Shown: piece by piece, positions 27,868 through 37,716 of the stretch | Numbering within the stretch: the first letter of the stretch is position 1 | How the letters are laid out: the number at the start of each line of letters is the position of its first letter | Assembly: GCF_001189245.1 (NCBI RefSeq) | Contig: NZ_LFIQ01000088.1 | Span: forward strand, 62,286 to 126,285 | Length of the DNA stretch: 64,000 nt | DNA from: Bradyrhizobium pachyrhizi | Lineage (GTDB): Bacteria > Pseudomonadota > Alphaproteobacteria > Rhizobiales > Xanthobacteraceae | Direction: 5' to 3' | The notes under the pieces: model-generated | Database searches by the model: none | Told to the model about the DNA's origin: nothing | Seen by the model: the letters and a program-made list of their open reading frames with translations, nothing else | Made by a program: the position numbers and the translations under genes

Positions 27868-29160
27868 ATGCGACTTCCCTTTTTCTACGGCTGGATCATC
27901 GTCGCGGTGACCTTCGTCACCATGGCGATCGGCGTCAACGCGCGTACGGCGTTCTCGCTGTTCTATCCGCCGATCATCTCGGAATTCGGCTGGGAGCGCG
28001 GCATTACGGCGGGCGCTTTCTCGTTCGGCTTTGTCGCCTCGGCGATCGCAAGTCCGCTGATCGGCCGGTTGATGGACCGCGGCGGTCCGCGCGCGGTGAT
28101 GGAGCTTGGCGTCCTCTTGATGGGCTCGGGACTACTGCTGGCGCCGCTGACGACGCAGCCCTGGCACCTCTATCTCACGATCGGCGTGCTGGTCGGCGCT
28201 GGCAGCGTCTGCCTCGGCTATTCCGGACAATCGCTGTTCGTGCCGAACTGGTTCCTCCGCCGCCGCGGACTTGCGATCGGGCTCGCCTTTGCCGGCGTCG
28301 GCATCGGCTCGGTGACGCTGCTGCCGTGGGTGCAGCACATGATCGAGCACACCGGTTGGCGCACCGCCTGCACCGCAATGGGGATCGTGGTGCTGGTCGT
28401 GCTGGCGCCGATCAATCTCTTGCTGCACAAGCGGCCGGAGGACATCGGTCTGCAGCCGGACGGCGATGCCGCGCCGACGGCGACGTCGGCCAGGCCGGCA
28501 TCGAATATCGTCGACCCCGTGTGGGCTGGCACAGACTGGACGCTGTCGCGTGCGCTGCGCACCGCGCGGTTCTGGTGGATCGCGATCGGCTATTTCTGCG
28601 GCCTGTACATCTGGTACGCGGTGCAGGTGCATCAGACCAAATTCCTGCTCGACATCGGCTTCAGCTCCAATGTCGGGGTCTGGGCGCTTGGCGTCGTCAG
28701 CCTGCTCGGCATTCCCGGCCAGATCTGGCTCGGGCATCTTTCCGATCGCATCGGCCGGGAATGGGTGTGGGCGATCTCCTGCTTCGGCTTCGTGATCTGC
28801 TTCGCCGCGCTCGCCGCGCTGAAATACTGGCCGAGCATGGCGTTGATCTATCTCATGGTGTTTACCCAGGGCGCGCTCGGCTATGGCCTGACTTCGGTGA
28901 TGGGGCCGGTGGTGCTCGAGATCTTCCAGGGCAAGCATTACGGCAGCATCTTCGGCACCGTGATGCTGGCTGCGCTCGCCGGCGGCGCCGCGGGCCCCTG
29001 GATCACCGGCCAGCTCTATGATCTCTCGGGCAGCTATACCAGCGCCTTCCTGCTCGGGATCGCCGTCAGCCTGCTGTCGGCATTTGCGATCTGGCAGGCC
29101 TCGCCCCGCAAGGTCCGCGCCGTCGCCGGACAGATGCACAAGGTCGCAAGCGCGGCCTGA
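27868..29160 (+). CDS. MFS transporter, oxalate/monocarboxylate type
   Basis: A 430-residue inner-membrane protein with twelve predicted segments and a central loop of about 35 residues. The MFS signature appears between TM2 and TM3 as GRLMDRGGPRAVME. The opening RLPFFYGWIIVAVTF is the typical start of the oxalate:formate antiporter/monocarboxylate-like group. The substrate is unknown. The gene ends four bases before the convergent TetR gene. Confidence 0.92.
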   Translation: MRLPFFYGWIIVAVTFVTMAIGVNARTAFSLFYPPIISEFGWERGITAGAFSFGFVASAIASPLIGRLMDRGGPRAVMELGVLLMGSGLLLAPLTTQPWHLYLTIGVLVGAGSVCLGYSGQSLFVPNWFLRRRGLAIGLAFAGVGIGSVTLLPWVQHMIEHTGWRTACTAMGIVVLVVLAPINLLLHKRPEDIGLQPDGDAAPTATSARPASNIVDPVWAGTDWTLSRALRTARFWWIAIGYFCGLYIWYAVQVHQTKFLLDIGFSSNVGVWALGVVSLLGIPGQIWLGHLSDRIGREWVWAISCFGFVICFAALAALKYWPSMALIYLMVFTQGALGYGLTSVMGPVVLEIFQGKHYGSIFGTVMLAALAGGAAGPWITGQLYDLSGSYTSAFLLGIAVSLLSAFAIWQASPRKVRAVAGQMHKVASAA

Positions 29161-29164
29161 CGCG

Positions 29165-29776
29165 TCAGGCCGCCGAAACGCCGATCGCGCGCTGCAGGTC
29201 GGTGATCGCGCGCAGGCAGCTGTCGGCGGGGGTGGTTTCCGGATCGATCAGGCGGTGCAGGCGGAAACCATCTTCCAGCGCCAGCACGATCGCTCCGGTC
29301 CAATCCGGATCGAGTCTGCCGTTCCTGCCGCTATTCTTCTGCGCAGTCGTGACGATGTCGGCGATCAGCTTGCGCCGCGCGCGCAGGCGCTTGGCGAGCT
29401 CGGGCCGGCGCTTCTCGGCGCGCGCCACGAACAGGATCATCTCCATGTGCAGGAGAGGGGAACGGCCGAGCGGATCCTGCCGGCTGCGATCCATGGTGCG
29501 CAGCGCCTCGAGGAAGTCGGCCAGGTTGCTGTGCCGGGCGAGCAAATCGAGATTGCGCCGGATCGATTGCTCGACGTGATCCTCGAGCATCGCGAAGATC
29601 AGCTCGTCCTTGCTCTTGAAGTTGGAATAGAAGGCGCCGCGGGTGAAGCCCGCCGCGGCCGCGATCGCCTCGATGCTGGCGCCGCCGATGCCCTGTTCCT
29701 CGAACACCCGCGCCGCCGCCTCGAACAGCTTCTCGCAGGTGTCGTCCCGTGTCGGTCTGGTTCGAACCCTTGACAT
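29165..29776 (-). CDS. TetR-family transcriptional regulator
   Basis: A 203-residue repressor. The N-terminal helix-turn-helix (about 15-60) reads EQGIGGASIEAIAAAAGFTRGAFYSNFKSKDELIFAML, very close to the TetR consensus. The C-terminal domain is a ligand-binding helical bundle. A perfect 36-base palindrome (29795-29830) starts 19 bases upstream of its start codon and lies between it and the divergent cytochrome P450 gene, so it probably represses both its own gene and the P450. The inducer may be the P450 substrate. Confidence 0.93.
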   Translation of the reverse strand: MSRVRTRPTRDDTCEKLFEAAARVFEEQGIGGASIEAIAAAAGFTRGAFYSNFKSKDELIFAMLEDHVEQSIRRNLDLLARHSNLADFLEALRTMDRSRQDPLGRSPLLHMEMILFVARAEKRRPELAKRLRARRKLIADIVTTAQKNSGRNGRLDPDWTGAIVLALEDGFRLHRLIDPETTPADSCLRAITDLQRAIGVSAA

Positions 29777-29794
29777 CGGCGCATTTTAGGGCAC

Positions 29795-29830
29795 AATGCA
29801 ACTCGATACAAGAGTGTATCGAGTTGCATT
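29795..29830. promoter_or_regulatory. long perfect palindrome, likely TetR operator
   Basis: Arms of 16 bases (AATGCAACTCGATACA and its exact complement) surround AGAG. It lies in the 157-bp gap between the TetR gene and the divergent P450 gene, 19 bases before the TetR start. There is no T-run, so it is an operator rather than a terminator. The length would fit two TetR dimers. Confidence 0.85.
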
Positions 29831-29933
29831 CGACAGAACCAGAACAACCGCATCCGTGATGATGCGGTCTTGAGGATGACACCAGGGCACCCCAGGCTTT
29901 AGGGCAACGGCGTAGCGAGCGAACGAGGTCACC

Positions 29934-31166
29934 ATGAACGAGCAAGTTCAGCCGGCGAGCGGCGAGCCGCTTTTCAATCCACTGGCGCCTGAATTCATTC
30001 GCAATCCCTATCCGTATTACGAGCGGCTGCGCCGCCTCGATCCGATGCATGTCAATGTGCACGGCGCCTTCGTCGCCAGCCGGCACGCCGAGGCGAGCCT
30101 CGTGCTGCGCGACAAGCGGTTCGGCAAGGATTTTGCCGAACGCTCGATCCGCCGCTACGGTCCGAAGATCATGGAGGAGCCGGTCTTCCGCAGCATGAGC
30201 CACTGGATGCTGCAGCAGGATCCGCCCGACCACACCCGCCTGCGCGGCCTTGTCGTCAAGGCCTTCACCGCGCGGCGGGTCGAGGACATGCGGCCGCGCA
30301 TCCAGCACGTCGTCGACGAGACGCTGGACCGCATCATTCCGCAAGGCAAGATGGACCTGATCGAGGATTTCGCGTTCCGCCTGCCGGTCACGATCATCTG
30401 CGACATGCTTGGCATCCCCGAGGAACACCGCGAGGCCTTCTACAACGGTTCGCGCGATGGCGGCCGCATCCTCGAGCCGGTGCCGCTGACGCCTGAAGAA
30501 ATCAAGCAGGGCAACGCCGCCAATGCGATGGCGGCAATGTATTTCCATCAGCTGTTCGAGCTGCGCCGCAAGCAGCCCGGCGACGACCTCACCACCCAGC
30601 TGGTGCAGGCCGAAGAGGACGGCCAGAAGCTCACCAACGAGGAACTGACCGGCAACATCATCCTGCTGTTCGGCGCCGGCCACGAGACGACCGTGAACCT
30701 GATCGGCAACGGCCTGCTGGCGCTGTTCCGCAACCCCGACCAACTCGCGCTGCTGAAGGCCAATCCCGGTCTGATCACCAATGCGATCGAGGAGTTCCTG
30801 CGTTACGATTCCTCGGTGCAATTGACCGGCCGTGTCGCGCTGGAGGACATCGACGACCTCGGTGGCAAGCGCATCCCGAAGGGCGAGAGCGTGCTGTGCC
30901 TCCTGGGCTCGGCCAATCACGACGAGGCTGTCTACCCCGATCAGCCCGAAAGGCTCGACATCCGGCGGCCGAACGTCAAGCCGCTGTCGTTCGGTGGCGG
31001 CATCCATTTCTGCCTCGGCGCCCAGCTGGCGCGGATCGAGGCCGAGATCGCGATCTCGACACTGCTGCGCCGGATTCCCGACCTGCGGCTCGATGACGCG
31101 GAAAATCCGGAGTGGCGGCCGACCTTCGTGCTGCGCGGGCTGAAGCGGCTGCCGGCGAGCTGGTGA
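29934..31166 (+). CDS. cytochrome P450
   Basis: A 410-residue soluble bacterial P450 monooxygenase. The I-helix oxygen-binding motif reads GAGHETT (about 247), the K-helix ExxR is in EEFLRY (about 284) and the haem-binding loop is FGGGIHFCLGAQLAR, with the Cys ligand at about 362. It has no membrane anchor and no fused reductase; no ferredoxin or reductase gene lies nearby, so its redox partners are encoded elsewhere. It is divergent from a TetR gene with a shared operator, which suggests substrate-induced expression. The substrate is unknown. Confidence 0.95.
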   Translation: MNEQVQPASGEPLFNPLAPEFIRNPYPYYERLRRLDPMHVNVHGAFVASRHAEASLVLRDKRFGKDFAERSIRRYGPKIMEEPVFRSMSHWMLQQDPPDHTRLRGLVVKAFTARRVEDMRPRIQHVVDETLDRIIPQGKMDLIEDFAFRLPVTIICDMLGIPEEHREAFYNGSRDGGRILEPVPLTPEEIKQGNAANAMAAMYFHQLFELRRKQPGDDLTTQLVQAEEDGQKLTNEELTGNIILLFGAGHETTVNLIGNGLLALFRNPDQLALLKANPGLITNAIEEFLRYDSSVQLTGRVALEDIDDLGGKRIPKGESVLCLLGSANHDEAVYPDQPERLDIRRPNVKPLSFGGGIHFCLGAQLARIEAEIAISTLLRRIPDLRLDDAENPEWRPTFVLRGLKRLPASW

Positions 31167-31260
31167 CGTCCCCGCGGGTCAGCGATCCGCGGCGGGGCCG
31201 GCACACGCACGCTTGAACGGGAAATCAACCATCTGTCCAGAGTCCCAGCAGTAAACCGGC

Positions 31261-31289
31261 TGTGACTTCGCCGTACTTGTCTCTATATT
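31261..31289 (+). promoter_or_regulatory. candidate promoter for the AsmA gene
   Basis: TGTGAC and TATATT are separated by 17 bases, giving a start of transcription near 31296, about 70 bases before the asmA-like start codon. Read by eye only. Confidence 0.4.
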
Positions 31290-31366
31290 TGGGTTGCTCC
31301 GGCCAGAGGTTGGCACAGGGTTCAGCATGAGGAGGCTGCCCCGGAGCTGGCTCAAAGGGAGACACC

Positions 31367-34300
31367 GTGCAGACGACGCTGCTCGGCCTGGCAATTGCCT
31401 TCATTCTTGCACTGGTCGCGGCGCTGGTCGGTCCATATTTCGTTGACTGGAACCAGTTCCGGCCGCAGTTCGAGGCGGAGGCGTCCAAGATCATCGGCGT
31501 GCCGATTCGCGTCGCCGGCAATCTCGACGCGCGGCTGCTGCCGGCGCCCTCGCTGCGGTTGAAGACGGTCACCGTCGGCGGCGCCAACGACCTCGGCAAG
31601 ATTCGGGCTGCCAATCTCGACGTGGAGTTCAGCCTGAGCTCGCTGATGCGTGGCGAGTGGCGCGCGAACGAGCTCACCATCAACGGCGTGTCGCTCGATC
31701 TCGGGCTGGACCCGAAAGGGCGGATCGACTGGTCGCCGTCGAGCGGGAGCTTCAACCTCGCTTCGCTGGCGATCGACCGACTCAACCTGACCGGCCGCAT
31801 CGCGCTACATGATGCCGCGAGCCGCAGCACGCTCGAGCTGAACGACGTTGCCTTCAGCGGCGACGTCCGCTCGCTTGCCGGTGCGATCCGCGGTGACGGC
31901 AATTTCATGTTCGACGGCAACCGTTACCCGTTTCGGGTCTCCTCGGGGCAAAGCGCCGATGGCAGCGGCACCCGCCTGCACTTCAGCATCGATCCCGGGC
32001 AGCGGCCGGTGTCGGCCGATCTCGACGGCATCCTGACCTTCGAGGCTCGCGCGCCGCGGTTCGAGGGCATGCTGACGCTGGCGGGGGCGCCCGGTCAGCG
32101 CGGCGGCGATGCGCCCCCATGGCGGATCGCGGCCAAGGTGAAATCGGACTATTCGACGGCACGGCTCGACCAGATCGAATTGAGCTATGGCGCAGAGGAC
32201 CGTGCGCTGAAGCTCGCCGGCAACGGCGATCTGCGTTTCGGTGCGTCGCCGCTGCTGCGCGCCTCGCTTACGGCGCGGCAGCTCGACGGCGACAAGTTCG
32301 CCGCCAAGGACAGCGCCAAGGACGGCAGCAATGGCAATGTCGAGCCGGTCCGCGTGCTGCCGGCCATGCGCGCGGTGTTGTCGGGTCTTCCGCAAAGCCC
32401 GATGCCGGCGCAGCTGGAGCTGGCGTCCGAGCAGATCATGCTCGGCGGCCGTCCGTTGCAGGACATCTCGGCGGAGCTGCGATCGGACGCGAAATCCTGG
32501 ACGGTGCGCCGGCTGGAATTTCGCGCGCCGGGATCCACGCGTGTCTCGATGAGCGGTGCCAGCGCGCAAGCTGGAGCGGCGAACAGCTTCAAGACCGCGC
32601 TCAACATCGAATCGTCCGATCCCGACGCGCTGATGACCTGGCTGCAGGGGCGCGGCGACGTCACCTATCGCAGCCAGAAGCCGCTGCGGTTGCGCGGCGA
32701 CGTCATGGTGTCGCCATCAGGCTTTTCGATCGACGCGATGAAGGCGGAGATCGAGGGCGGCACCCTCGAGGGCCGCGTCGCGGTTACGCACCGCGAGGCG
32801 ACAAGCGGGTCGAAGGTCGAGGCGCAGTTGAAGGCGGAGCGGCTCGATCTCGACGCGACCGCGGCATTGATCCGCTCGCTGGCCGGTCCGCAAGGCGAAT
32901 GGCCCGACGAGGCGCAGCTGTCGCTCGACGTCGGGCGCGCGGTCTCTTCCGGGCAGGAGTTGCGACCGCTGCTGGCGAAGATCGCCTATAGCCCAAAGAA
33001 TATCGTGCTCGAGCGCGTCAAGATCGGTCAGCCCGACAATGTCACGCTGGACGGCAGCGGCAATTTCGACCGCGCTAATTCGACCGGCAAGCTCGCGGTC
33101 GACGCGACCGCCGCGTCGCTTGGCCGGCTGACCGCTGTGTTTCAGCCGTTCGCGCCAGCGCTGGCCGCGCGGCTTGGCGTGCTCCGCGTGGATGCCGGCC
33201 CGGTTCGCGCCAGGCTCGCGCTCGACCTCGGCAAGGGCAAGGCCGCCGATCGCGTCAGCGCGCGCGCGACGCTCGATCTCGACACGCCGCAGCTCAAAGG
33301 CAACACGGTGATCTCGGCGACGCCGCAGGTGGCTGCAATCCGTGCGCTGGATTTCGATGCACTTCGCCGCAACGAGGTTGCAGCGGAGACGAAATTCTCG
33401 GCAGGCGATGGCAACGCTTTGCTGGCGCTGCTTGGGCTTGACCATGCGGTCGCAGCCGGTGCCGGTTCGACGCAGTTCGAGGGCACGGCGATCGGCGCGT
33501 GGCGCGCGCCGTTGCGGCTAAAGGCAAGGCTCTGGGGCGCAGGGCTGGACGCGGATGCCGAAGGGACCGCGGAGCCTTGGACCAAGGACGGGGCCAGCGA
33601 GAGTAAATCGAGCATTAGCCTCCGCGTTCGCAGCGCCGACATCAGTCCGCTGCTCAATCTGAAACCAGCCGACCCGGTCGCAAACATCCGCCTGTCGTCG
33701 AAACTGACGCTCGCGGGCGACAGGCTGACCTTCGACGATCTCGACAGCATCATCGCCGGTTCACGGCTGCGCGGCCATCTGGCGCTGACGCTCGCCGATC
33801 AGAAAAGCGTCGACGGCGAAGTCGGTCTCGATCAGATCACGCTGGCGCCGATTTTCGCGGCCGCGATCGGCGCGGCAGGTCACGATGCGACGGAGCCGCT
33901 CGGCCAGGGCCTCACGAGCGCTTGGCGCGGCAAGGTCACGTTCGAAGCGCTGCATGGCCTGCTGCCGGGTGGCGCCGAGCTGCAGCCGGTCAGAGGCACC
34001 ATCAGATCGGACGGGCAGTCGCTGACCTTCGACGGCATCAAGGGCAAGATCGGCGGCGGCGAGGCGACTGCCACCATCGATGCGCGACAGGGCGCCAACG
34101 GACTTGCGCTCAGCGCCAATGTGCAGCTGTCCGGCATCGACAGTTCAGCCTTGCACTACCGCAGTCTCGCGATGCCCAAGGGACGCGCCTCGATGCAGAT
34201 GACGCTGTTGACGCAGGGCCGCAGTGCCTCGGCGTTGACCGGCGCGCTGTCCGGCAGCGGCACCGTGACGCTGGAGGGGCTCAGCCTTCCGGGCCTCGAT

Positions 34301-35089
34301 CCGCGCGCCTTCGAAGTTGCGATCCGCGCCAGCGATTCCGGGCAGGCGACCGACGACACGCGGCTGCGGCAGATCGTCGAACCGGTGCTCGCGAGCGGCG
34401 CGCTGTCGATTGCTTCGGCGCAAATTCCCTTCAACATCCGCGACGGCCGCCTCCGGGTCGGCGCCACCACGCTCGCGGCGAACGGCGCCAATGCGATCGT
34501 ATCCGGCGGCTACGACATTCCGGCCGACCAGGCCGACATCCGCGCTGCCCTGGCATCGACGCAGGTCGGCACGGCCAACAGCCGACCGGAAATCCAGCTG
34601 CTTGCCGTGGGCACGCCCGACGGATTGTCGCGCAGTATCGACATTGCGGCGCTGTCGTCGTGGCTTGCGGTGCGCGCGATCGATCGGGAGACCAAGCGGC
34701 TTGACGCCATCGAGCGCGGCGAAGCGGCGCCGCCGCCGACCCAAACGGCGCTTCCGCATCCGGCCGAGCCGGCTCCGGATGCATCCAATCCCAATTCGGC
34801 AGGAGTGCCTTCCGCCAACTTGCCGGGGCCTGGCCCTGATCCGCGCCGCGTTCCGGCGAAGCCTAGGATCGTGGCGCCGCGGCCGCCGACTGTCCCGCCG
34901 GTCGCCACGGCACCCCCCATTGCGCCGCCCGCGTCGGTTGCGAGCCAGCCGCAGCTGGCGCCGCTGCCACCGCTGATCGAGGTCAAGCCGGCGCCCGGCG
35001 TGGCCAGGCCACCAAAGCCGCTGCGGCCGCCGCTATCGCTGACGCCGCAGGTCGCCAATCCACCGCAGCGGCCGGCGCTGCAGAACTAA
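31367..35089 (+). CDS. AsmA-family envelope protein
   Basis: A very long protein of 1240 residues. It starts with one membrane anchor (LLGLAIAFILALVAALVGPYFVDWNQFRPQFEAEASKIIG), the AsmA hallmark. A long series of beta-rich repeats follows (DGSGNFDRANSTGKLAVDA..., LSGSGTVTLEGLSLPGLDPRAFE), typical of the AsmA/TamB group that bridges inner and outer membranes and is thought to move phospholipids. The C-terminal 110 residues are Pro/Ala-rich and probably disordered. The GTG at 31367 is preceded by AAAGGGAG. It is a stand-alone gene bounded by a hairpin repeat downstream. Confidence 0.9.
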   Translation: MQTTLLGLAIAFILALVAALVGPYFVDWNQFRPQFEAEASKIIGVPIRVAGNLDARLLPAPSLRLKTVTVGGANDLGKIRAANLDVEFSLSSLMRGEWRANELTINGVSLDLGLDPKGRIDWSPSSGSFNLASLAIDRLNLTGRIALHDAASRSTLELNDVAFSGDVRSLAGAIRGDGNFMFDGNRYPFRVSSGQSADGSGTRLHFSIDPGQRPVSADLDGILTFEARAPRFEGMLTLAGAPGQRGGDAPPWRIAAKVKSDYSTARLDQIELSYGAEDRALKLAGNGDLRFGASPLLRASLTARQLDGDKFAAKDSAKDGSNGNVEPVRVLPAMRAVLSGLPQSPMPAQLELASEQIMLGGRPLQDISAELRSDAKSWTVRRLEFRAPGSTRVSMSGASAQAGAANSFKTALNIESSDPDALMTWLQGRGDVTYRSQKPLRLRGDVMVSPSGFSIDAMKAEIEGGTLEGRVAVTHREATSGSKVEAQLKAERLDLDATAALIRSLAGPQGEWPDEAQLSLDVGRAVSSGQELRPLLAKIAYSPKNIVLERVKIGQPDNVTLDGSGNFDRANSTGKLAVDATAASLGRLTAVFQPFAPALAARLGVLRVDAGPVRARLALDLGKGKAADRVSARATLDLDTPQLKGNTVISATPQVAAIRALDFDALRRNEVAAETKFSAGDGNALLALLGLDHAVAAGAGSTQFEGTAIGAWRAPLRLKARLWGAGLDADAEGTAEPWTKDGASESKSSISLRVRSADISPLLNLKPADPVANIRLSSKLTLAGDRLTFDDLDSIIAGSRLRGHLALTLADQKSVDGEVGLDQITLAPIFAAAIGAAGHDATEPLGQGLTSAWRGKVTFEALHGLLPGGAELQPVRGTIRSDGQSLTFDGIKGKIGGGEATATIDARQGANGLALSANVQLSGIDSSALHYRSLAMPKGRASMQMTLLTQGRSASALTGALSGSGTVTLEGLSLPGLDPRAFEVAIRASDSGQATDDTRLRQIVEPVLASGALSIASAQIPFNIRDGRLRVGATTLAANGANAIVSGGYDIPADQADIRAALASTQVGTANSRPEIQLLAVGTPDGLSRSIDIAALSSWLAVRAIDRETKRLDAIERGEAAPPPTQTALPHPAEPAPDASNPNSAGVPSANLPGPGPDPRRVPAKPRIVAPRPPTVPPVATAPPIAPPASVASQPQLAPLPPLIEVKPAPGVARPPKPLRPPLSLTPQVANPPQRPALQN

Positions 35090-35137
35090 ACGCGCTTTCA
35101 AGCGAAGTGGGCACCGGTTCGCGTCAAGAAAGCGCGT
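35090..35137. terminator. hairpin repeat/terminator between convergent genes
   Basis: ACGCGCTTTC (35090-35099) is the exact inverted copy of GAAAGCGCGT (35128-35137). The sequence between (AAGCGAAGTGGGCACCGGTT) resembles a common downstream repeat in this bacterial group. It sits between asmA and the convergent glyoxalase-like gene and could terminate both. Confidence 0.55.
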
Positions 35138-35153
35138 CAAACGAAGCGCTGGT

Positions 35154-35507
35154 TCAGGATCGGTGCTGGAGAATATTGATCAGCTTGCCGAAGGGATCGC
35201 GGACGAAGAAGCGCCGCACGCCCCACGGCTCGTCCGCCGGTCCGTATTCGATCGTGATGCAGGCTGCCTTCATTCGGCGCAGGGCCTCGTCGAGATCGTC
35301 AACCTCAATGGAGAGATCAGGCACCGGCGTGCCGGAACCACCTTCGGAAGCGAAGCTGATTTGAGCCTGCATTGTTTCGGATGAGCCGTAAGTCGCAACC
35401 CAACCGAAATCCATCAGTGGCTCGAGGCCAAGCACGTCGCGATAGAACGACTTCGCTGCCGCTGTGTCCGGTGCCGCAACGTTCGCGACGATCCGATTGA
35501 CCTTCAT
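35154..35507 (-). CDS. VOC-superfamily (glyoxalase-fold) protein
   Basis: A 117-residue single-domain protein of the vicinal-oxygen-chelate fold. The start VNRIVANVAAPDTAAAKSFYRDVLGLE and the end FFVRDPFGKLINILQ are the two beta-alpha-beta modules of the family. The late Asp-Pro-Phe-Gly-Lys motif is typical of glyoxalase/bleomycin-resistance-like proteins. The substrate is unknown. Not every expected metal-ligand position is clear by eye, so enzymatic activity is uncertain. Confidence 0.9.
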   Translation of the reverse strand: MKVNRIVANVAAPDTAAAKSFYRDVLGLEPLMDFGWVATYGSSETMQAQISFASEGGSGTPVPDLSIEVDDLDEALRRMKAACITIEYGPADEPWGVRRFFVRDPFGKLINILQHRS

Positions 35508-35562
35508 GCTGAGCCCGCGCAGCGGAACGACCGTCTACTGGTGGCGACGGTCGGAGAGGCCG

Positions 35563-35838
35563 TCAGGCCTGCTGACGCGTGTCGACCTGTTGCGGCCTGA
35601 CATCCGTGGGCACCGCCGGCGTGGCTCGCGAGCGGAAGTAGTCGAGCACGAACAGCCGGATCGCGGAGGACAAATTGCCCTGCTGACGATTGTTGTCGAT
35701 CTCGCCGACCAACTCCGACAGCGTCATGTTCCGCAGACCGGAAATCTCCTTCATGCCATTCCAGAAGGCTTCTTCGAGGCTGACGCTGGTCTTGTGTCCG
35801 GCGACGACGATCGAGCGCTTGACGACGGGAGACTTCAT
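35563..35838 (-). CDS. ribbon-helix-helix domain protein
   Basis: A 91-residue protein with a ribbon-helix-helix core: KRSIVVAGHKTSVSLEEAFWNGMKEISGLRNMTLSELVGEIDNNR. This matches the RHH_4 family common in alphaproteobacteria next to DUF4169 genes and fumarase. It probably binds DNA as a dimer. The start overlaps the stop of the upstream DUF4169 gene (ATGA), so the two are co-translated. Confidence 0.88.
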   Translation of the reverse strand: MKSPVVKRSIVVAGHKTSVSLEEAFWNGMKEISGLRNMTLSELVGEIDNNRQQGNLSSAIRLFVLDYFRSRATPAVPTDVRPQQVDTRQQA

Positions 35839-36023
35839 GATGCGTCTCCATTTTCGATGCGGTGCTGATCGAGCACGCGCGCGTTGCGCTCGCCGAGGAA
35901 TTCGTCACGCGCTCGTTCGGATTTAGTGCGACCGAATAGCGCACGATTGGCTTCGGCCTGCTTCGCTGCTTGTTCGCGCTCACCGCGCTTCTTGAATCGT
36001 TTCAAGTTGACCACGTCGCCCAT
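35835..36023 (-). CDS. DUF4169-family small basic protein
   Basis: A 62-residue, strongly charged protein starting MGDVVNLKRFKKRGEREQAAKQAEANRALFGRTKSER, the pattern of DUF4169. It is probably one long helix. I use the ATG at 36021-36023; the frame is open to 36149 but without resemblance. It is coupled to the RHH gene by an ATGA overlap, and the pair sits just downstream of fumC as in many Rhizobiales. Function is unknown. Confidence 0.85.
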   Translation of the reverse strand: MGDVVNLKRFKKRGEREQAAKQAEANRALFGRTKSERARDEFLGERNARVLDQHRIENGDAS

Positions 36024-36297
36024 GCTCGTCGTCCTCATCGTCCCCAGAGCGGAATTGGTGATGCATCGTGACGAAAGCAAGAGCAACTGCGCTACGCGCC
36101 CGGCTCGATATCCATCCCGAATCCCCGTTTGATGCCCTGATAGCATCAAAGAATCCGTTTCGCTCTGCGAAAACTAGACGTCTGTACCATGCGCCAGCGC
36201 AGAGCTCATAGGTAATGCACCTTAGTCTTTAGGCGTTATGATCCATAATTATATCACGCGCGCTGACCGTAATTATCCGGACAATGCGCGCTGCGCT
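36024..36297. other. intergenic region with A/T-rich stretch
   Basis: This 274-bp gap follows fumC and precedes the DUF4169 gene on the leftward strand. It holds a small hairpin (GATGC...GCATC, 36131-36147) and an unusually A/T-rich segment around 36170-36290 (for example ATAATTATATCAC). It may hold the fumC terminator or DUF4169 promoter. No RNA gene was recognised. Confidence 0.5.
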
Positions 36298-37716
36298 TTA
36301 GCCCGGGTGTGTCATTTTGTCCGGCTGCACGAGGCGATCAAATTCATCCGCGGAAACAAATCCGAGCCGCAAAGCCTCTTCCTTCAGTGTCGTTCCGCGC
36401 GCATGCGCCGACTTGGCGACCTTGGCTGCGTTGTCGTAACCGATCTTCGGCGCGAGTGCGGTGACCAGCATCAGGGAGCGCTGCATCAGTTCGTTGATGC
36501 GCTTTTCGTCGGCGTGTATTCCGACAACGCAATGCTCAGTAAATGAGCGGACAACGTCAGACAGCAGCTGAATGGAATTTATCATACAGTATGCCAACAC
36601 AGGCTTGTACACGTTCAACTCGAAATGGCCCTGGCTGCCGGCGACCGTGATCGTGGTCTGATTGCCGAACACCTGGCAGCAGACCATGGTCATGGCTTCG
36701 CACTGGGTCGGATTGACCTTGCCCGGCATGATCGACGAGCCCGGCTCGTTCTCAGGCAGGATCAACTCGCCGAGGCCCGAGCGCGGGCCCGAGCCGAGCA
36801 AGCGGATATCGTTGGCGATCTTGAACAGGCCGGTCGCCACCGAGTTGATCGCGCCGTGCACCAGCACATAGGCGTCGTTGGAAGCCAGCGCCTCGAACTT
36901 GTTGGCCGCACTGGTGAACGGCAGCTTGGTGATTTTGGCGACGTGCCGCGCGAAGGTTTTCGCAAATCGCGGCTTCGAGTTGAGGCCGGTGCCGACGGCG
37001 GTACCGCCCTGCGCGAGCGGAAACAGATCCTTCACCGCGACGCGCAGCCGCGCGATGCCGCTCTCGACCTGCGCGGCGTAGCCGGAGAATTCCTGGCCGA
37101 GCGTCAACGGCGTCGCATCCTGGGTGTGGGTGCGCCCGATCTTGACGATCTTGGCAAACGCCTTCTCCTTCTTGCGCAACGCGCGATGCAGTTCGGTGAG
37201 TGCCGGAATCAGATCGGCGACGATGCGGCTCGCTGCGGCGATATGCATCGCGGTCGGAAACGAGTCGTTCGACGACTGACTCATGTTGACGTGATCGTTC
37301 GGATGAATCGGCTTCTTGGCGCCAAGCTCGCCGCCGAGCATCTGGTTGGCGCGGTTGGCGATCACCTCGTTCACGTTCATGTTGCTCTGCGTGCCCGAGC
37401 CGGTCTGCCAGACCACCAAGGGGAAATTGTCGTCGAGCTTGCCTTCGATCACTTCCTTCGCTGCGCGGATGATGGCGCCGGCGCGGCGCGCATCGAGCTG
37501 GCCGAGCTCGCGATTGGTCTCCGCAGCCGCAAGCTTCACGATGCCGAGTGCATGGACGATCGCGATCGGCATGCGGTCGTGGCCGATCTTGAAATTCTGC
37601 CGCGAGCGTTCGGTCTGCGCGCCCCAATAGCGGTCCGCGGGAACGTCGATCGGACCGAAGCTGTCGGTCTCGCCGCGGGTCTTTGCCTTGGAGGGGATCG
37701 TCGATCGAGCCATCAT
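36298..37716 (-). CDS. fumC: class II fumarate hydratase
   Basis: Converts fumarate to L-malate in the citric acid cycle, in the cytoplasm as a tetramer. The 472-residue length is normal. The family signature [16 protein letters not shown] is present, along with [26 protein letters not shown] and [20 protein letters not shown], the active-site segments. The start is the first of two adjacent ATGs (37714-37716), which follows a GGAAAG ribosome site; an upstream reading frame to 37749 lacks resemblance. It is class II, so iron-independent and heat-stable. Confidence 0.97.
   Translation of the reverse strand: MMARSTIPSKAKTRGETDSFGPIDVPADRYWGAQTERSRQNFKIGHDRMPIAIVHALGIVKLAAAETNRELGQLDARRAGAIIRAAKEVIEGKLDDNFPLVVWQTGSGTQSNMNVNEVIANRANQMLGGELGAKKPIHPNDHVNMSQSSNDSFPTAMHIAAASRIVADLIPALTELHRALRKKEKAFAKIVKIGRTHTQDATPLTLGQEFSGYAAQVESGIARLRVAVKDLFPLAQGGTAVGTGLNSKPRFAKTFARHVAKITKLPFTSAANKFEALASNDAYVLVHGAINSVATGLFKIANDIRLLGSGPRSGLGELILPENEPGSSIMPGKVNPTQCEAMTMVCCQVFGNQTTITVAGSQGHFELNVYKPVLAYCMINSIQLLSDVVRSFTEHCVVGIHADEKRINELMQRSLMLVTALAPKIGYDNAAKVAKSAHARGTTLKEEALRLGFVSADEFDRLVQPDKMTHPG

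Noticed and set aside
36131..36147. GATGC...GCATC hairpin as an RNA gene or riboswitch
   Set aside because: It is a five-base stem with no conserved surroundings; at most a weak terminator.
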